This document shows positions 1 to 7,721 of a stretch of 32,833 nt of DNA, one piece after another (the stretch's first letter is position 1; each line of letters begins with the position of its first letter). The stretch spans positions 1 to 32,833 of the forward strand of contig CAZYME010000028.1 in assembly GCA_964648115.1 (NCBI GenBank), in the 5' to 3' direction. The notes beneath the pieces are model-generated. The model did no database searches, had not been told where the DNA came from, and worked only from the letters and a program-made list of their open reading frames with translations. The stretch comes from CAZYME01 sp964648115. Lineage in GTDB: Bacteria; Pseudomonadota; Gammaproteobacteria; Legionellales; Legionellaceae. Both the position numbers and the translations under genes were made by a program.

Positions 1-51
1 ACATTTTGGCTCATTTAATAGCCGTTTAAAAGGGAGGATGAGTCCATATCA

Positions 52-136
52 TTGTTCCGCGGCTTGACCGCGGAATCCATATATCTCGCTCTATGCCTAG
101 ATCACTGGATCCCGTGGACGAGCCATGGGACTTAGG
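52..136. repeat. Dispersed palindromic repeat, GC-rich family, degenerate copy
   Basis: Two GC-rich half-sites (around CCGCGGCTTGACCGCGGAATCC and, inverted, GGATCCCGTGGACGAGCCATGG) are separated by about 35 bases. Related copies lie at 5863, 7616, 10685, 14859, 21129 and 30700. The second arm has drifted (CCATGG for CCGCGG). No gene is visible in the 296 bases before the first coding sequence apart from this repeat and the hairpin at 204-234. Confidence 0.8.
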
Positions 137-203
137 CACTTTAGAAAATTTGAGAAAATGAATCGTCAAAAGACCCTATGAATTGAGCTGTAATTGATGC
201 CCT

Positions 204-234
204 CTGTACATGACAGTTTTTTTGTCATGTACAG
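204..234. terminator. Perfect 12-bp hairpin in the leader of the OsmC gene
   Basis: CTGTACATGACA at 204-215 pairs perfectly with TGTCATGTACAG at 223-234 around a 7-base loop (G then six T). A CCTTTTTTC tract begins 8 bases after the stem, so it could terminate transcription arriving from the left, but it also lies 60 bases before the OsmC start and could act as a leader structure. A possible -10 box (TATAAA, 265-270) follows it. The fold is certain; the role is inferred. Confidence 0.5.
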
Positions 235-296
235 ATTGATGCCTTTTTTCATTTTCCCAGGTACTATAAAAATCTATTTGATTGATGGAGCAACAT

Positions 297-722
297 ATGA
301 AACGCAACGCATCAGCTTTATGGAAGGGCGGTTTGAAAGATGGTCATGGAACACTTTCAACAGACAGTGGAGTGCTCTCTGATACGAAGTATTCATTTAC
401 AACCCGCTTTGAAGGGACCCCAGGAACCAACCCGGAAGAGTTGATAGCCGCAGCCCATGCTGGGTGTTTTTCCATGGCATTGTCCGCCCAACTTGAAAAA
501 GAAGGATTAAAAGCTGACTACATTAAGACATCGGCTGCTGTCACACTTGAAAAACTAGACCAAGGATTTTCCATCACGACTATTCACCTAACCGTTGCAG
601 CAAAAATTGCCAATGCTACTCAAAAAATATTTGATACCGTGACACACAACGCGAAGGAAGGCTGCCCTGTATCAAAACTAATGAATGCAAAAATTACTAT
701 GGATGCCAAGTTAGAGGATTAG
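297..722 (+). CDS. OsmC/Ohr-family peroxiredoxin
   Basis: Predicted thiol-dependent peroxidase of the OsmC family, which reduces organic hydroperoxides in the cytoplasm. The 141-residue length fits the family. The two redox cysteines are present: Cys57 in the segment HAGCFS on the central helix and Cys123 in EGCPVSK, close to the positions in Escherichia coli OsmC. The N-terminal KRNASALWKG and the TNPEELIAAAHAGC block are typical of the OsmC rather than the Ohr branch. The ATG at 297 is chosen because GGAG at 287-290 sits 6 bases before it; in-frame TTG at 282 and ATG at 285 lack such a site. The next gene starts 27 bases downstream, so co-transcription with the ligase cassette is possible but not shown. 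A hairpin and a TATAAA box lie upstream. Confidence 0.93.
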   Translation: MKRNASALWKGGLKDGHGTLSTDSGVLSDTKYSFTTRFEGTPGTNPEELIAAAHAGCFSMALSAQLEKEGLKADYIKTSAAVTLEKLDQGFSITTIHLTVAAKIANATQKIFDTVTHNAKEGCPVSKLMNAKITMDAKLED

Positions 723-749
723 CAGCGAGTCAATTCATAAGGAAATGTG

Positions 750-2123
750 ATGTTAAACCCAAGAGAGGTAAAAACTGCCGAAGATGCGCAGCGTATTGTT
801 GAAGAACGTCAGCTGACGCACGTTAAAGTTGGTGTTTTTGATATCGATGGCATCATGCTTGGCAAATACATGCGTCGCGATAAATTTTTTTCAGCGCTAG
901 AAAATGGCTTCGCTTTTTGTGATGTTATCTTAGGCTGGGATTCCAAAGATAAACTTTATGATAATACGAAGTATACCGGATGGCACACCGGCTACCCTGA
1001 TGCAAATGTCAGAATTTTGCCAGAGAGTTGCCGTGAGCTGGTATTTGAAGAGAACCAACTCCTTTTTATGGCTGAATTTGAAGGTCCCGCAGGGAAAATC
1101 TGCCCTCGTGCCCTCCTCCGCCGTGTTCTTGAAAAAGCTGCCAATATGGGATTTGATGCTTTTGCAGCCCTAGAATATGAATTTTTCATGTTTGATGAAA
1201 CACCTGACACAGCGCGCGCCAAAAAATTTCGTGATCTTAAAACCATCACTCCAGATTTTTTTGGTTATTCGATTATTCGCAACACAGTGCATGCGGAGTT
1301 GTACCATAAAATACTCAACATGGCAGAGGTCATGGATTTTCCTATTGAGGGTTTGCATACAGAAACCGGCCCAGGCGTTATCGAAGCGGCTATTGCTGTC
1401 GACTATGCACAAGCAGCTGGTGATAAGGCCGCGCTATTTAAAACGTTTATGAAAGTACTCGCTCAACGCAATAATATGATGGCAACGTTTATGGCCAAAT
1501 GGTCACCGAATTATCCAGGCCAAAGTGGCCATATTCATGCCTCACTACGCTACAAAGATGGCTCCGGTTCTGCTTTTTATGACTCATCCAGGCCACACAA
1601 CATGAGTCAAATTCAATCCCATTTTTTAGCAGGCCAGCAAAAATTAATGCCAGAATTACTAGCCATGTTTTCCCCCACCGTTAACAGTTACACGCGCCTG
1701 ATTCCAGGTTTTTGGGCTCCCACTGATGCAACATGGGGTGTAGAAAATCGCACGACTGCACTGCGCGTCATTCCCGGCACAGATAAATCGCAACGTATTG
1801 AATATCGCTTAGGCTCCGCAGATGCAAACCCTTATTTAGCATTGGCAGCTGCAATAGGCTCCGGTTTATACGGAATTGAGCACGAAATGGAGCCAGAACC
1901 TGAAATTAAAGGCAATTCGTACGAACAAAGTCACAACAAAGAACTGGCTTTACCCCGTACCTTGTGGGACGCCGCGCAACGATTGAGACAATCAGAGGCC
2001 GCTATCTCTTTATTTGGCAGTGAATTTGTAGACCACTTTGCATCCACCCGCGAATGGGAAGAACGTGAATTTCGGCGCCATATCACTGATTGGGAATTAG
2101 ACCGCTATTTTGAGATCATTTAA
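750..2123 (+). CDS. Glutamine-synthetase-like gamma-glutamyl-amine ligase
   Basis: A 457-residue member of the GlnA superfamily of ATP-dependent ligases, nearer to PuuA-type gamma-glutamylpolyamine synthetases than to housekeeping glutamine synthetase. Visible motifs are ALEYEFFMF (metal-binding Glu), ETGPGVIEAA, the catalytic GHIHASL, and NSYTRLIPGFWAPTDATWG followed by ENRTTALRV, the ATP/glutamate site. The adenylylation loop of GlnA is not recognisable. It should join glutamate to a small amine. The next two genes encode alcohol and aldehyde dehydrogenases and the fourth a class I amidotransferase, so the likely substrate is an amine that also carries an oxidisable alcohol, such as ethanolamine; this is inference. 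The ATG at 750 has AAGGA 6 bases upstream and is preferred over the overlapping GTG at 747. The stop is one base from the next start. Confidence 0.88.
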   Translation: MLNPREVKTAEDAQRIVEERQLTHVKVGVFDIDGIMLGKYMRRDKFFSALENGFAFCDVILGWDSKDKLYDNTKYTGWHTGYPDANVRILPESCRELVFEENQLLFMAEFEGPAGKICPRALLRRVLEKAANMGFDAFAALEYEFFMFDETPDTARAKKFRDLKTITPDFFGYSIIRNTVHAELYHKILNMAEVMDFPIEGLHTETGPGVIEAAIAVDYAQAAGDKAALFKTFMKVLAQRNNMMATFMAKWSPNYPGQSGHIHASLRYKDGSGSAFYDSSRPHNMSQIQSHFLAGQQKLMPELLAMFSPTVNSYTRLIPGFWAPTDATWGVENRTTALRVIPGTDKSQRIEYRLGSADANPYLALAAAIGSGLYGIEHEMEPEPEIKGNSYEQSHNKELALPRTLWDAAQRLRQSEAAISLFGSEFVDHFASTREWEEREFRRHITDWELDRYFEII

Positions 2124-2124
2124 C

Positions 2125-3510
2125 ATGAATGAAATATTTAAAACGTACTCTCCTATCGATAATTCTGTTTACGTAGAACGCCATTTTTCCACAGAAGATG
2201 AGATACAACAGGCTCTTGTCAAAGCCCAAAAAGCAGCACCCTTATGGCGAGCTACCTCTTTGCGTGAGCGAGAAAAATTTTGCACACAGGCCGTGAATGC
2301 ATTGGTCGCCAATAAAGACAAAATCGCTCAGGAAATTTGCTGGCAAATGGGTCGTCCTATTCGTTATGCAGCCGGGGAAATAGCCGGTTTTGAAGAGCGC
2401 GCCCGTTATATGATTGCTAATGCTGAAGCAGGCCTCGCCCCAATACAATTACCGGAAAAACCGGGGTTTATACGTTACATTAAGCGAGAACCTCTGGGCA
2501 TCGTTTTTGTGATAGCCCCTTGGAATTACCCATACCTCACAGCAGTCAATGCCATCATTCCTGCCTTGATGGCTGGGAATGTAGTGCTCTTGAAGCATTC
2601 AGCTCAAACTCCATTGGTGGCAGAGCGCTTTGCAGAGGCATTTGCACATGCAGATCTACCAGAAGGTGTTTTCCAATATTTACATCTAACCCATAGCGAT
2701 ACTGAAAAATTAATACAAAATGCGCCTATTCATCATATCGCTTTTACAGGCTCTGTTGCCGGTGGCAAAATGGTTGAGCGTGCCGCTGCGGGACGTTTTT
2801 TGAGTGTTGGTTTAGAATTAGGTGGCAAAGATCCGGCCTATGTTCGCGCGGACGCTAATCTCGAGCAGGCGGTGGAAACATGCATTGATGGCGCATTTTT
2901 TAACTCGGGCCAATCTTGCTGTGGTATAGAGCGTATTTATGTTCATCAAGATGTTTTCGATCAATTTGTCAGTAAAGCTGCTGATCTGGGAAATCACTAT
3001 AAACTCGGTCGATCAGATGATCCTGAAACAACGCTTGGGCCATTAGTACGCGCATCTGCTGCAGATTTTGTTCGTGAACAAATTAAAGAGGCAATAGAAA
3101 AAGGCGCTACAGCACATATCAACCCTCATCATTTTACTCACGACCTACCTGGTTCTGCTTATATGGCGCCGCAAATCTTAACCAATGTAAACCATCAGAT
3201 GCGCATTATGACTGAAGAAACCTTTGGCCCTGTGGTTGGGATTATGTGTGTGAAAGACGATGATGAAGCGATTAGCCTTATGAATGATAGCGAATATGGC
3301 CTCACTGCTAGTGTTTTTACTCAGGATATCCCAGCGGGAGTTCGTGTTGGTGAACAGCTCGCCACGGGAACTTTCTTTATTAATCGTTGTGATTATTTAG
3401 ATCCAGCATTGGCATGGACGGGGATTAAAAACTCGGGGAGAGGTTGTACGCTTTCAACCGTAGGTTATGAGGCGCTTACGAGGCCAAAATCATTTCATAT
3501 AAAATTTTGA
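2125..3510 (+). CDS. NAD(P)-dependent aldehyde dehydrogenase
   Basis: A 461-residue ALDH-superfamily enzyme that oxidises an aldehyde to a carboxylate. The fold is complete: cofactor-binding IAPWNYP, FTGSVAGG for the Rossmann turn, general base Glu231 in LELGGK, and catalytic Cys265 in SGQSC, unusually followed by a second cysteine (Cys266). ETFGPVVGIM lies near the C-terminus. In its cassette it would take the aldehyde made by the neighbouring iron alcohol dehydrogenase to the acid while the amine is blocked by glutamate. The ATG at 2125 lies 1 base after the ligase stop, so translation is probably coupled; no strong ribosome site is seen, only GAGAT upstream. The alternative in-frame TTG at 2110 would overlap the ligase. 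Exact substrate is unknown. Confidence 0.92.
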   Translation: MNEIFKTYSPIDNSVYVERHFSTEDEIQQALVKAQKAAPLWRATSLREREKFCTQAVNALVANKDKIAQEICWQMGRPIRYAAGEIAGFEERARYMIANAEAGLAPIQLPEKPGFIRYIKREPLGIVFVIAPWNYPYLTAVNAIIPALMAGNVVLLKHSAQTPLVAERFAEAFAHADLPEGVFQYLHLTHSDTEKLIQNAPIHHIAFTGSVAGGKMVERAAAGRFLSVGLELGGKDPAYVRADANLEQAVETCIDGAFFNSGQSCCGIERIYVHQDVFDQFVSKAADLGNHYKLGRSDDPETTLGPLVRASAADFVREQIKEAIEKGATAHINPHHFTHDLPGSAYMAPQILTNVNHQMRIMTEETFGPVVGIMCVKDDDEAISLMNDSEYGLTASVFTQDIPAGVRVGEQLATGTFFINRCDYLDPALAWTGIKNSGRGCTLSTVGYEALTRPKSFHIKF

Positions 3511-3522
3511 ACCTGGAGAAAC

Positions 3523-4698
3523 ATGAACACAACGCCTTTAATAGCCAACTGGAATTATCCCACCTCCGTAAGAGTCGGTGCGGGCCGTGTGAGTGAGCTT
3601 GCTGCGGCATGCAAATCACTGAGGATGAAAGCTCCTCTATTGGTCACTGATCCGGGCTTAGCTTCATTGCCTATGACTGACAGTATACTGAAACAGTGCT
3701 GTGAGGCAGGCTTGCAGATAGGTGTATTCAGCCAAATCAAGGCAAACCCTACGGGTGAAAATGTTATCAATGGCATTACAGCATACCATGCTGGCAAACA
3801 TGATGGTGTTATCGCTTTCGGAGGAGGCTCAGCCCTGGATGCTGGAAAAGCCGTTGCCTTAATGATTGGTCAGGACAGGCCACTGTGGGATTTTGAAGAT
3901 GTAGGGGACAACTGGAAGCGTGTCAATGTGGATGGTATGGTACCCGTGGTTGCTGTGCCAACTACGGCGGGAACCGGTTCTGAAGTAGGCCGCGCCTCAG
4001 TGATTACCGATCAAACCTTGGAAATTAAAAAAATCATTTTTCATCCAAAAATGTTACCGGACATCGTTATTTTAGATCCAGAACTTACCCTTGGTTTGCC
4101 CCCTGCTATTACCGCTGCCACCGGCATGGATGCGCTCTCACATAATCTAGAAGCGTATTGCACTCCTTATTATCACCCTATGGCAGAAGGGATTGCGATA
4201 GAAGGAATAAGGCTGATAAAAGAATATTTACCCCGAGCTGTCCATAACGGTAAAGATTTGGAAGCACGCACACAGATGTTAGTTGCATCTAGCATGGGAG
4301 CAACAGCTTTCCAACGCGGCTTAGGCGCAATGCACGCCCTCGCTCACCCATTAGGCGCCATTTATGATGCACATCATGGGCGTTTAAACGCAATTTTGAT
4401 GCCTTTCGTGCTATCTGCCAACCGCGCGGCCATTGAACCAAAAATTAGACGTTTGGCTAGTTATTTACAAATCGACAATGGGTTTGATGGCTTTGTAGAT
4501 TGGATATTACAAATGCGCCATGATCTTGGTATTGAGCACTCACTTATGAAGATAGGCATTGATGAGCAACACATAGAACGCATTGCCAAAATGGCCACGG
4601 AAGATGCAGCAGCTGGTGGAAACCCTATTCCTTTCAGCACAACACAGTATCAAAATATTTTATATGCTGCGATCAATGGTGGGGGCAGAAGTGTATAA
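3523..4698 (+). CDS. Iron-containing (group III) alcohol dehydrogenase
   Basis: A 391-residue Fe-ADH. The nucleotide-binding GGGSALDAGKA and PTTAGTGSEVG motifs are present, as are the four expected metal ligands: Asp203 and His207 in MDALSHNLEAY, His271 in AMHALAHPLG, and His285 in DAHHG. The spacing matches FucO-type enzymes, so it should be active with iron or zinc and NAD(P). Ribosome site TGGAGAAAC directly precedes the ATG, 12 bases after the aldehyde dehydrogenase stop, so the two belong to one transcript. Its presence where the E. coli Puu pathway has an amine oxidase (PuuB) is the main hint that the cassette handles an amino alcohol. Physiological direction cannot be told from sequence. 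Confidence 0.93.
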   Translation: MNTTPLIANWNYPTSVRVGAGRVSELAAACKSLRMKAPLLVTDPGLASLPMTDSILKQCCEAGLQIGVFSQIKANPTGENVINGITAYHAGKHDGVIAFGGGSALDAGKAVALMIGQDRPLWDFEDVGDNWKRVNVDGMVPVVAVPTTAGTGSEVGRASVITDQTLEIKKIIFHPKMLPDIVILDPELTLGLPPAITAATGMDALSHNLEAYCTPYYHPMAEGIAIEGIRLIKEYLPRAVHNGKDLEARTQMLVASSMGATAFQRGLGAMHALAHPLGAIYDAHHGRLNAILMPFVLSANRAAIEPKIRRLASYLQIDNGFDGFVDWILQMRHDLGIEHSLMKIGIDEQHIERIAKMATEDAAAGGNPIPFSTTQYQNILYAAINGGGRSV

Positions 4699-4735
4699 TC
4701 CCCTCCCTTCCTCTGAGGTTAAGAAAGATTGATCA

Positions 4736-4776
4736 ATGAAGCCCATACGGAGCGAAGCGGAATGCGGGCCCCGATA
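4736..4776. repeat. Short dispersed repeat (GGAGCGAAGCGGAAT family)
   Basis: The block GCCCATACGGAGCGAAGCGG followed by AATGCGGGCCCC is a folded GC-rich unit of a kind different from the GCGG palindrome. A diverged relative is seen at 16026-16057. It lies in the 97-base gap between the alcohol dehydrogenase and the amidotransferase genes. Confidence 0.55.
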
Positions 4777-4795
4777 AAATCACGTAGAGAACACA

Positions 4796-5497
4796 ATGAA
4801 CATTGGAATATTACAATGCGGTAAAATCCGCGAAAAATTTGCCATTCAACATGGCCAATATCCCACTATGTTTAACACCTTGTTAAAACAAGCCGATCCA
4901 ACATTGACCTACACCATTTATGATGCAGAAAACATAGACTTGCCTGCCAACGCTGATGCGTGTGACGCATACTTGATAACCGGGAGCCAACACGGCGTAT
5001 ATGAAAACCACCCGTGGATCCCTCCCCTAGAAGAGTTTATACGCCATCTGCACACTACTCAGAAAAAAGTCGTTGGCATTTGCTTCGGCCATCAATTAAT
5101 TGCTCAGGCGCTGGGAGGCAAGGTGATCAAATCTCCAAAGGGATGGGGCGTAGGTATGTCAAAAAATAAAATATCCCAAAGCAAACCCTGGATGAATCCC
5201 CCGCGCGAAGAGTTCAACTTAATCGTAAGCCATCAAGACCAAGTAGTAGAACTACCCAAAAATGCTGAAGTACTAGCTGGCACTGATTTCTGCCCTTTTT
5301 ATATGGTGCAGATTGGGAATTTCCTCACTATTCAAGGGCACCCTGAATTCAGTAAAGCTTACTCAAAAGTGGTTTTAGAAGAAGACCGAAAGGAGATTCT
5401 TGATCCAATTCGCTATGAAGAAGCCTTACAGTCATTAAAATTAGAAAGACATGATGCTGTAGTTGCACAGTGGATTGTGAATTTTTTAGCCGCGTAA
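4796..5497 (+). CDS. Class I glutamine amidotransferase-like hydrolase
   Basis: A 233-residue single-domain GATase1 protein of the GMP-synthase-like type. The catalytic triad is complete: nucleophile Cys96 in GICFGHQ, His182 and Glu184 in QGHPEF. No synthetase domain is attached, so it is either a free amidotransferase subunit or, more likely here, a gamma-glutamyl hydrolase working on the glutamylated product, the role PuuD (another class I GATase fold) plays in E. coli putrescine breakdown. The start follows AGAGAACACA. It is separated from the alcohol dehydrogenase by 97 bases containing a repeat, so it may be on the same transcript or have its own promoter. Family assignment is secure; the hydrolase role is inferred from context. 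Confidence 0.88.
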   Translation: MNIGILQCGKIREKFAIQHGQYPTMFNTLLKQADPTLTYTIYDAENIDLPANADACDAYLITGSQHGVYENHPWIPPLEEFIRHLHTTQKKVVGICFGHQLIAQALGGKVIKSPKGWGVGMSKNKISQSKPWMNPPREEFNLIVSHQDQVVELPKNAEVLAGTDFCPFYMVQIGNFLTIQGHPEFSKAYSKVVLEEDRKEILDPIRYEEALQSLKLERHDAVVAQWIVNFLAA

Positions 5498-5518
5498 AAT
5501 CGATAAACTACGACTAAT

Positions 5519-5547
5519 TTGTAAATTCTCAATTCCTATTGTATGAT
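5519..5547 (+). promoter_or_regulatory. Sigma-70-type promoter of the small lipoprotein gene
   Basis: TTGTAA (5519-5524) and TATGAT (5542-5547) are spaced by 17 bases and lie about 30 bases before the start codon of the Cys-rich lipoprotein gene. Predicted by eye. Confidence 0.55.
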
Positions 5548-5578
5548 AAATATACATAACATGCGCAAGGACGCTATT

Positions 5579-5740
5579 ATGAAAACAACTCTCATTGCTG
5601 TCGTGCTTTTTACATCAACAATCATACTTACTGGTTGTTGCAGTCGTGGTGGATGCGACTCAGGATGGGGCCTTTCTTCTTATACTACCAATGGCTCTAG
5701 CTGTTGTGCGTCTAGTTGCTGTGGGTCTGGTTCTTGGTAA
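5579..5740 (+). CDS. Small cysteine-rich lipoprotein
   Basis: A 53-residue predicted lipoprotein of unknown function. Residues 1-19 form a signal peptide with a single basic residue and a long hydrophobic core, ending in the lipobox LTGC at residues 17-20. The mature part is only about 34 residues of Cys, Gly and Ser, with seven cysteines in all (20, 21, 26, 42, 43, 47, 48), three of them in CC pairs, and no obvious globular domain. AAGGA at 5567-5571 stands 7 bases before the chosen ATG; an in-frame ATG at 5543 would precede the ribosome site and spoil the signal peptide. A promoter lies at 5519-5547. The cysteine pattern suggests metal binding or disulfide-linked surface display, but that is only a guess. 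Confidence 0.75.
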   Translation: MKTTLIAVVLFTSTIILTGCCSRGGCDSGWGLSSYTTNGSSCCASSCCGSGSW

Positions 5741-6052
5741 CTTGTGAACTTAGATCTTAAGGACATACGTCATGTCGAGCACCGCGAGGCATCTCACGAA
5801 CATCGAGATCCCTCGCTTCTCTCCAGTGCCAGATCATGAGTGATCATTATTTATCTTAATGTCTACGAACCGCGCTTTATGCGCGGTATCCAGAAATTTT
5901 GCTAGATTCCTAGATCCTGCGGTCAAGCCGCAGGACGTAGAAATAGAGACCAGATATAATATTTTATCCCAGCATTGTTTATATTTGAGTCACTCATGCT
6001 CTCGCCCTGCGCCTCTCTCGGGATGACGTACATTTTTTTGTTGTCGAGGATC
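5741..6052. other. 312-base gene-free stretch filled with repeats
   Basis: No coding sequence is seen. The stretch holds at least three unrelated short repeats: a CGTCATGTCGAGC...GAGATCCCTCGC unit (about 5768-5820), a GCGG palindrome (5863-5940), and a CTCTCGGGATGACGTAC unit (about 5996-6032). It separates the + strand cassette from the convergent - strand efflux operon and may serve as a bidirectional transcription end. Confidence 0.7.
5863..5940. repeat. GCGG-palindrome dispersed repeat, full copy
   Basis: CTACGAACCGCGC opens the unit and GCGGTCAAGCCGCAGGACG then TAG closes it, with GGTATCCAG and AGATCCTGC as the inner half-sites. Same family as the copies at 52, 7616, 10685, 14859, 21129 and 30700. 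Confidence 0.8.
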
Positions 6053-6202
6053 CTACTCCGAATTTGGCTCCGGTGTTTCTACGGGCTCGGGCTCAGGTGT
6101 TTGCGTCGGCTCAGGTTCAGGAGTATCTGGGAAAATGGGCGCTTCCTGTGGCGGCTCTGTGGGTTGCTCGTTTGGGACATCAGGTATCTCTTGTGCTCTC
6201 AC
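6053..6202 (-). CDS. 49-codon Pro/Glu-repeat ORF after the efflux operon
   Basis: A short reading frame on the reverse strand. The outer-membrane lipoprotein gene stops at 6217-6215; the following bases read CTGGAG then GACGTG and a GTG start at 6202, so GGAG is 6 bases before the start and translation could be coupled. The 49-residue product is acidic and rich in Pro, Glu and Thr, with the unit PEPEP occurring twice (residues 28-32 as PEPEP and 36-40 as PEPEP, each flanked by T), and no hydrophobic segment. The bias is regular enough to suggest selection, and no other gene explains these bases. It could be a linker-like or adhesive peptide, or the remains of a longer gene. Function unknown. 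Confidence 0.5.
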   Translation of the reverse strand: MRAQEIPDVPNEQPTEPPQEAPIFPDTPEPEPTQTPEPEPVETPEPNSE

Positions 6203-6214
6203 CACGTCCTCCAG

Positions 6215-7606
6215 TTATGTTGTTTTAGTGCTACAGGGTATTGGCTTGTCAGCTCGATACCCCCCGGCTAGCTCTTGATAAAGATTAACTATCGTCTCCA
6301 ATTGCTGCAACTTATCCTGATTAAGTTTAATGTTGATCCTATCTAAACTTATTTTACTTTTTAACATATTAAAATAAGGCTGAATGCCGCGCTTATACAA
6401 TCGATTATTTAAATCATACGCTTTTGCAATATGTTGTTGAGCGTGGGCTGTTTGATTAAATTTATTTGTTAGTCGATCATTCGCTGACAATGCGTTGGTT
6501 GTATCCCGTAAAGCCTTTTGCAGCGTGTCAATATAATTAAAATAGGACATTTTATTTAATCCACGCGCTTTGGCAATCTCACCCAGTACCGTCATCTTGA
6601 GCAAAGGCATATTTACTAACTGATCATTAAAATAAATCGGGACTTTCAAGTTCGAATACCGGCTATCACCAGATGCTCCTCCCCCTAGCAAATCCAACTG
6701 TATAGTCGGTAAAAGGTTACTAGCAGCAAGCCCAATACCCTGATTCGAGGCACGCAAACGATTTTCAGCCATTTGCATGTCTGGTCTGTTGCCAAGAACT
6801 GTTAAGGGTAGCGAGCCGGGTATTAGCTTTTTATTTTCTAGCGCCATAAATTTCACGGTGGTCTTAATATCACCTGGATTTTCGTTTATTAAATAACGAA
6901 GAGCATTACGGCTTACAACAATATTCCGCTCAATAACCTCTATTTCCCCACGAATCATATTAACCTGACTATCCAACTGCTGTGGATCAATCTCAGTACC
7001 TAAACCACCCACATATACCTTTTTGGCAATATTCGCATAATGCGTTAAATCATCCGCCAAAATCTCCAATAACCGTTTACGATCCACCTCGGCTTGATAC
7101 ATAAAATAACTAGCTGCAATTTGAGTGATAACCGTTAATTTTATTGCATCATCTTCGGCTTTTATTTGTTCCAATTTAAATTTAGCCTGTTTTTGCTCCC
7201 TGATTTGATGAAAAATGTTCATCGTATAATTCGGAATAAGAACCGCCAAAAATCCTGGAAACCCAGTTGCCGGATTTCTTGAATACCCCAGTAGAAGATC
7301 TAGCGTAGGGATCCATTGATAACGAACTTTTTTAAGCTCCCCTGCCGCCGCATCTATATGACCACGTGACATATTAAGTTTATTGTTACAAATTAATCCT
7401 TTCTCAATCAGTTGATTTAAAGTTGGATCATTAAAACCTCGCCACCATGCCATATAAGGTGTATTTCTTTCATCAGTATTAAGTATATGCCTGTCTTTAA
7501 CTGTCCATTGATTATTAACTCGTACATTCGGCCTTAGATCCGGATTATTGTAGGCACAGCTCACTAAAATAAAAAACATGAGAATCAGCGTAACTGCCCG
7601 CCTCAC
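6215..7606 (-). CDS. NodT-family outer-membrane efflux lipoprotein
   Basis: Outer-membrane channel (TolC/OprM superfamily) for the tripartite pump encoded upstream. With the GTG at 7606 the protein has 463 residues, normal for the family, and begins with a short signal peptide ending in lipobox LVSC (Cys17). The two family repeats are visible, including NQLIEKGLICNNKLNMSRG early on and GNRPDMQMAENRLRASNQGI followed by AASNLLPTIQLD in the second half. The frame stays open upstream to an ATG at 7786, but that extension runs through a GCGG palindrome (7616-7691) read as SRGLTAGSSG and MDPAVKPRDVG, so the longer forms are probably a product of repeat insertion. No strong ribosome site precedes the GTG, so the start is uncertain. 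The FUSC C-half gene ends at 7722. Confidence 0.85.
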   Translation of the reverse strand: MRRAVTLILMFFILVSCAYNNPDLRPNVRVNNQWTVKDRHILNTDERNTPYMAWWRGFNDPTLNQLIEKGLICNNKLNMSRGHIDAAAGELKKVRYQWIPTLDLLLGYSRNPATGFPGFLAVLIPNYTMNIFHQIREQKQAKFKLEQIKAEDDAIKLTVITQIAASYFMYQAEVDRKRLLEILADDLTHYANIAKKVYVGGLGTEIDPQQLDSQVNMIRGEIEVIERNIVVSRNALRYLINENPGDIKTTVKFMALENKKLIPGSLPLTVLGNRPDMQMAENRLRASNQGIGLAASNLLPTIQLDLLGGGASGDSRYSNLKVPIYFNDQLVNMPLLKMTVLGEIAKARGLNKMSYFNYIDTLQKALRDTTNALSANDRLTNKFNQTAHAQQHIAKAYDLNNRLYKRGIQPYFNMLKSKISLDRINIKLNQDKLQQLETIVNLYQELAGGYRADKPIPCSTKTT

Positions 7607-7615
7607 TTTAAGACC

Positions 7616-7691
7616 GACGTCACGTGGCTTGACCGCGGGATCCATGGATTTAGCAATACCGCTGGATCCCGCGGTCAAGCCGCGGGACATC
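7616..7691. repeat. GCGG-palindrome repeat at the 5' end of the NodT-type gene
   Basis: A well-preserved copy: GTGGCTTGACCGCGGGATCC on the left and GGATCCCGCGGTCAAGC then CGCGGGAC on the right, separated by about 27 bases. It sits between the FUSC gene and the signal peptide of the outer-membrane lipoprotein, and is open in the lipoprotein reading frame. Confidence 0.9.
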
Positions 7692-7721
7692 GACGAGAGG
7701 AGGAGGCAGTCACGAATCAGC

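Noticed and set aside
52..136. GC-rich palindromes considered as CRISPR repeats or rho-independent terminators
   Set aside because: Copies are scattered and solitary without spacers, and most lack a T run; they fit a dispersed REP/RPE-like family better.
5975..6271. 98-codon forward frame rich in Leu, Arg and Cys
   Set aside because: It is the complement of the Pro/Glu-repeat ORF and repeats; the reverse frame has the better ribosome site and composition.
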